64,000 nt of DNA from Bdellovibrionaceae bacterium UBA1609 (GTDB lineage Bacteria; Bdellovibrionota; Bdellovibrionia; Bdellovibrionales; UBA1609), in assembly GCA_002321895.1 (NCBI GenBank), contig DCMZ01000004.1:1-64000 (forward strand), in the 5' to 3' direction. Position numbers and translations under genes: made by a program. Shown here piece by piece: positions 61,299-64,000 of this stretch. The notes under the pieces were generated by a model that did not search any database, was not told where the DNA came from, and saw only the letters and a list, made by a program, of their open reading frames with translations. The number at the start of each line of letters is the position of its first letter. Position 1 is the first letter of the stretch.

Positions 61299-62114
61299 TT
61301 GATTCCCTTGTTGATCACATTTCCTCATTCTGGAGAGTCGGTTCCCGCCGAGGCCCCTTGGTTAGATAAGCTCGACGAAATCACATTGATGCGAGATGTA
61401 GATCGGTATGTGGACCGACTTTATCATCCCATTGTGGAAAAGTTGGAGCTTTCTCATGTTGTAACTCAGTGGCATAGATATGCAGTGGACCTCAACAGAA
61501 CACCGAAGGACATCCATCCTGGATTGGTGCAAGGAGCACCGGAGGGCTCGGTGGATAAAAAGTTTGCCTCAGGATTGCATTGGGAGCAAACCACTCATGG
61601 CGAAGTTCTAATGGACGGGCCCATGTCCATGGAGAATCATCTGTTACTGGTCGATAGGTATTATCGTCCGTTTCATGAACAGGTTAAGGCTCAATTGGCG
61701 GAGTTAAAAGAGCTTGGTGATGGGGTCGTTTATCATATTGACGCCCATTCGATGCCCTCTCTCGGAACTGAAAAACATCCCGATCCGGGAGAGCAGCGAG
61801 CTGAGATTGTAATCAGTGACTGCAACGGGGCCAGTTGCAGTTCTGAATTTAAGGATTTGGTGATTGAACAATTTAAAAAGCAAGGTTTTCAGGTGGCTTA
61901 TAATTGGCCCTATGTGGGGGGGAGGATCACTGAAATGTATGGTCACCCTGAATTAGGGCAACACACTTTGCAGATTGAGATCAATCGAAAGATCTATATG
62001 AGCGAAGAGACAAAGCAGCCCCTGTCGGAAAAGTTTGACGAAGTTCAAAATAGAATTTGCCGAGCTGTTGAAGCTGTACACGCGGGCTTGAGCCAGGTGA
62101 TGAGCGATGATTAA
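61299..62114 (+). CDS. N-formylglutamate amidohydrolase-family protein
   Basis: A 271-residue cytosolic-type protein. It begins IPLLITFPHSGESVP, as in the FGase family, and has RYAVDLNRTP and DAHSMPS as likely metal- and substrate-binding parts, and EINRKIYM at the C-terminal end. Members hydrolyse N-formylglutamate in histidine breakdown, but no other hut genes are here, so the substrate could differ. TTG at 61299 has GGAG at spacing 6; the longer frame from 61287 has none. It is divergent from pduO. Confidence 0.85.
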   Translation: MIPLLITFPHSGESVPAEAPWLDKLDEITLMRDVDRYVDRLYHPIVEKLELSHVVTQWHRYAVDLNRTPKDIHPGLVQGAPEGSVDKKFASGLHWEQTTHGEVLMDGPMSMENHLLLVDRYYRPFHEQVKAQLAELKELGDGVVYHIDAHSMPSLGTEKHPDPGEQRAEIVISDCNGASCSSEFKDLVIEQFKKQGFQVAYNWPYVGGRITEMYGHPELGQHTLQIEINRKIYMSEETKQPLSEKFDEVQNRICRAVEAVHAGLSQVMSDD

Positions 62115-63417
62115 AACTCTTTTAATTTTGATGTTGATCGGTGGAAGTGTTGGGAGCCGGGCGGAAACTAAGACTTTTGGTGATTGGGTGGATCGCTATG
62201 TCGAAGTTGACCCGGCTATTGGCGCGGCAAAAGCAAGGATGGAGGAAAGTGAGTTTCGAGTGAATGAAGCCTCGGGTTCCTTTTTTCCTTCGGTTGTGGC
62301 TAATTTGAGCAAGTTGGAAAATAACTCAGCTGACGTGACAACGGGCGGAGGCTTTGGTGGGAGTTTCTCCTCATTTTTCGTAGATACTTTATATTCGGCT
62401 GAATTGGCTTTGACCCAGCCAATTTTTATAGGTGGAAAGCTTTGGGCTGGACTTCATTTGAGTCAGGCGCGAAGAGACTCTGCCAAGGCGGAATACAATT
62501 TAGCTTTGCATCTGGGGGCAGTGAGCTTCGTTGAGAAAGTTGTGAATTGGTCTCTGTTGCAGCGAGAATATGAAGCCGTAAATCAGTCTTTCGAAACACA
62601 AAAAAGTTACGTTAATTTGACTCGTAGAAAAGTGAAGCGGGGAACGGCCAAGCGATACGAACTCGATCAAAATCTCTCGGACCTCTACAGTTATGAAACT
62701 CGATTGACGCAGATTCAATTGCGGCGTGATCAGCTCAGAAAAGATCTTTCAGAAGTTTTGCAATGGGAAGAAAAAGATATTGCCACTGTGAATTTGCCGA
62801 CCATCCGTACAGAATTACCACTCAATGAAGCTCAGTTGTTAACAATGGCTTTGGAAAATCGTCCTGATCTGATTCAAGCCGAAAAAACTGTGGAGGCGGC
62901 CCAGGCCAATCGTAGATTGGAAGGAGGAGATCATTTACCCTCCGTGAGCCTTTCCGCTACTTATGGCTATAAAGCGGAAGAGTTGGACCAGTTAGGGGAG
63001 AGTGGAACCGATAGTTCTTCCGTGATCCTTGGGATTTCTATACCATTATTTTCCGGGTTTTCTGGTGTTAATAATCTGCGTGCAAATAATAAAGCTATTC
63101 TTGCCGCCGAATTGAATTTAGAGAAAGTGCGCCGTCAGGTTTACACCGACGTCGGAAATGCTCTCAATCAGTTCAAGACAACCCAAAAGCTGTATGGGCA
63201 GGCTCAGAGATGGAAGCGTTCTGCTGATAAAGCTTTCAAGGGCGGAGATAGAAATTTTAAAAATGGTGTTATCGGAAACTTGCAGATTTTAACCTTACAG
63301 GTGCAGCGCGAGCGCGCAGCCATTGGATTTATTGAAGCTGAGAGAGCGTATCAGCTGGCCGCCGCACAATTGTATGCCATGGTAGGGAAAAGTCCTTTGG
63401 AATTATATAGGAAGTAG
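62107..63417 (+). CDS. TolC-family outer membrane efflux protein
   Basis: A 436-residue protein with a signal peptide (MIKTLLILMLIGGSVGSRA). The two repeated halves are helical with strand pieces, as in TolC (EFRVNEASGSFFPSVVANLSK, split, and LAQTQPIF-like SAELALTQPIF; then the second half with ANRRLEGGDHLPSVSLSATY, split). It forms a trimeric outer-membrane channel that works with an inner-membrane transporter, not found in the window. Its start overlaps the amidohydrolase gene by 8 bases. Confidence 0.9.
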   Translation: MIKTLLILMLIGGSVGSRAETKTFGDWVDRYVEVDPAIGAAKARMEESEFRVNEASGSFFPSVVANLSKLENNSADVTTGGGFGGSFSSFFVDTLYSAELALTQPIFIGGKLWAGLHLSQARRDSAKAEYNLALHLGAVSFVEKVVNWSLLQREYEAVNQSFETQKSYVNLTRRKVKRGTAKRYELDQNLSDLYSYETRLTQIQLRRDQLRKDLSEVLQWEEKDIATVNLPTIRTELPLNEAQLLTMALENRPDLIQAEKTVEAAQANRRLEGGDHLPSVSLSATYGYKAEELDQLGESGTDSSSVILGISIPLFSGFSGVNNLRANNKAILAAELNLEKVRRQVYTDVGNALNQFKTTQKLYGQAQRWKRSADKAFKGGDRNFKNGVIGNLQILTLQVQRERAAIGFIEAERAYQLAAAQLYAMVGKSPLELYRK

Positions 63418-63419
63418 TT

Positions 63420-64000
63420 TTGGAAGCTTTAAAAAATACGATGATAGCGTGGATGAGAAATCCGTTTTTCTGGATTTATATATTAGGCATGATAATGGTC
63501 TATTGGACCCTTGAGGCTGTGGCTTTGGGGATTCGATATGATCTAGTGTCTTGGGCTCATCCTATACGTGAAATGAATGATCACTATTTCACTTGGAAAA
63601 GAGGTCGTCTGTCATTGGGTGACCTCATCATTAAATTTTGGGAGGTCATTTTATCTCCCCTTCTTATTTATATTTTGTTGGCAGGTGTAATTTTTGGTGC
63701 AGGCTTCTACTTTTTTAAAACCAATAAAGTGGCTCGAAAAAAAGTATTTAACGTGCTCAAGTCGTTAAAATTGGCTGTGGTCATTGTTTTAGCTATTGCA
63801 TTGTTGTCTGCCATCGGAACTTTTATCGAGTCTAAATACGCAGATGCTTCGGCTGCGGGAAAGCTGGTCTACCATAGTTGGTGGATGTATGGAGTTCTGC
63901 TTGTGTTAAGTGTGCAGCTTATAGCTGTGATGGTGGATCGATGGCCATGGAAGATGCGACATACAGGGTTTATACTGGCTCACTTAGGTATACTTGCGAC
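63420..64000 (+). CDS. resB: ResB/CcsB-like cytochrome c biogenesis protein (5' part)
   Basis: The first 193 codons of a gene cut by the window end. After hydrophobic segments near residues 12-40 and 75-98 comes LKLAVVIVLAIALLSAIGTFIE, then YHSWWMYGVLLVLSVQLIAV and WPWKMRHTGFILAHLGIL. These are typical of ResB, which holds apocytochrome or heme for attachment in System II cytochrome c maturation. The TTG at 63420 is preceded by AGGAAG, and an ATG at 63441 is an alternative. It begins right after the TolC-like gene. Confidence 0.85.
   Translation, partial: MEALKNTMIAWMRNPFFWIYILGMIMVYWTLEAVALGIRYDLVSWAHPIREMNDHYFTWKRGRLSLGDLIIKFWEVILSPLLIYILLAGVIFGAGFYFFKTNKVARKKVFNVLKSLKLAVVIVLAIALLSAIGTFIESKYADASAAGKLVYHSWWMYGVLLVLSVQLIAVMVDRWPWKMRHTGFILAHLGILA

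Overview
The window looks like chromosomal DNA of a Gram-negative bacterium, most likely a member of the Bdellovibrionota (Bdellovibrio-like). That placement is inference. It rests on gene content: a complete type II secretion system, many secreted beta-barrel-like proteins, the rimP-nusA-infB-rbfA-truB-rpsO-pnp-M16 protease-dut block, a mutL-miaA-yicC-gmk-rpoZ-rsh block, moderate GC, and frequent TTG and GTG starts. I see no phage, insertion-sequence transposase, CRISPR array or rRNA operon. There is one tRNA, tRNA-Leu(CAA).

Layout. 0-5.3 kb holds poorly conserved secreted proteins: a beta-barrel-like protein, a lipoprotein with a kinase-like fold, a small Cys-containing secreted protein, a GT-B-like secreted protein and a leucine-rich protein. 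5.5 kb is tRNA-Leu. 5.9-8.6 kb is a two-gene signalling operon (PAS histidine kinase and single-domain receiver), followed by an OmpA-family protein. 10.3-15.2 kb is a TonB/ExbB/ExbD energy-transduction locus: an outer-membrane-like protein, exbD and exbB on the minus strand, and a TonB/TolA-like protein, a SurA-like chaperone and a GNAT enzyme on the plus strand. 15.3-26.2 kb is the translation and RNA-metabolism operon from rimP to dut. 26.2-32.7 kb is a mixed envelope region with a YIP1-like membrane protein, a hydrolase-like protein without an evident nucleophile, a barrel, a zinc-ribbon membrane protein, a polyprenol-phosphate-mannose synthase-like GT2, and two proteins with SH3-like N-termini, one of them a lysozyme-fold transglycosylase. 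32.8-39.6 kb is the overlapping mutL-miaA-yicC-gmk-rpoZ-rsh set. 39.6-43.0 kb has small envelope genes, a PilZ protein and ssb. 43.1-58.3 kb is the type II secretion locus on the minus strand, in the order gspC-D-E-F-G-H-I-J-K, then a gap holding two plus-strand genes (queE and a DOMON-like protein), then gspL-M-N. 58.7-64 kb has a FabD-like protein without its catalytic serine, a double GNAT-like protein, a PduO-type cobalamin adenosyltransferase, an N-formylglutamate amidohydrolase-family protein, a TolC-like protein and the start of a ResB-like cytochrome c biogenesis gene cut by the window end.

How the genes work together. The core blocks link ribosome maturation and RNA turnover (rimP to pnp), and DNA repair, tRNA modification and the stringent response (mutL to rsh). 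The envelope genes supply secretion, TonB-type energy transfer and many outer-membrane candidates. The least expected items are a 134-base nested imperfect palindrome at 10068-10201, a REPIN-like repeat family at 26.9 and 32.7 kb, the FabD-like pseudoenzyme beside gspC, and three proteins with an SH3-like domain fused to a barrel or transglycosylase domain. No single locus clearly shows itself to be a new multi-gene system.
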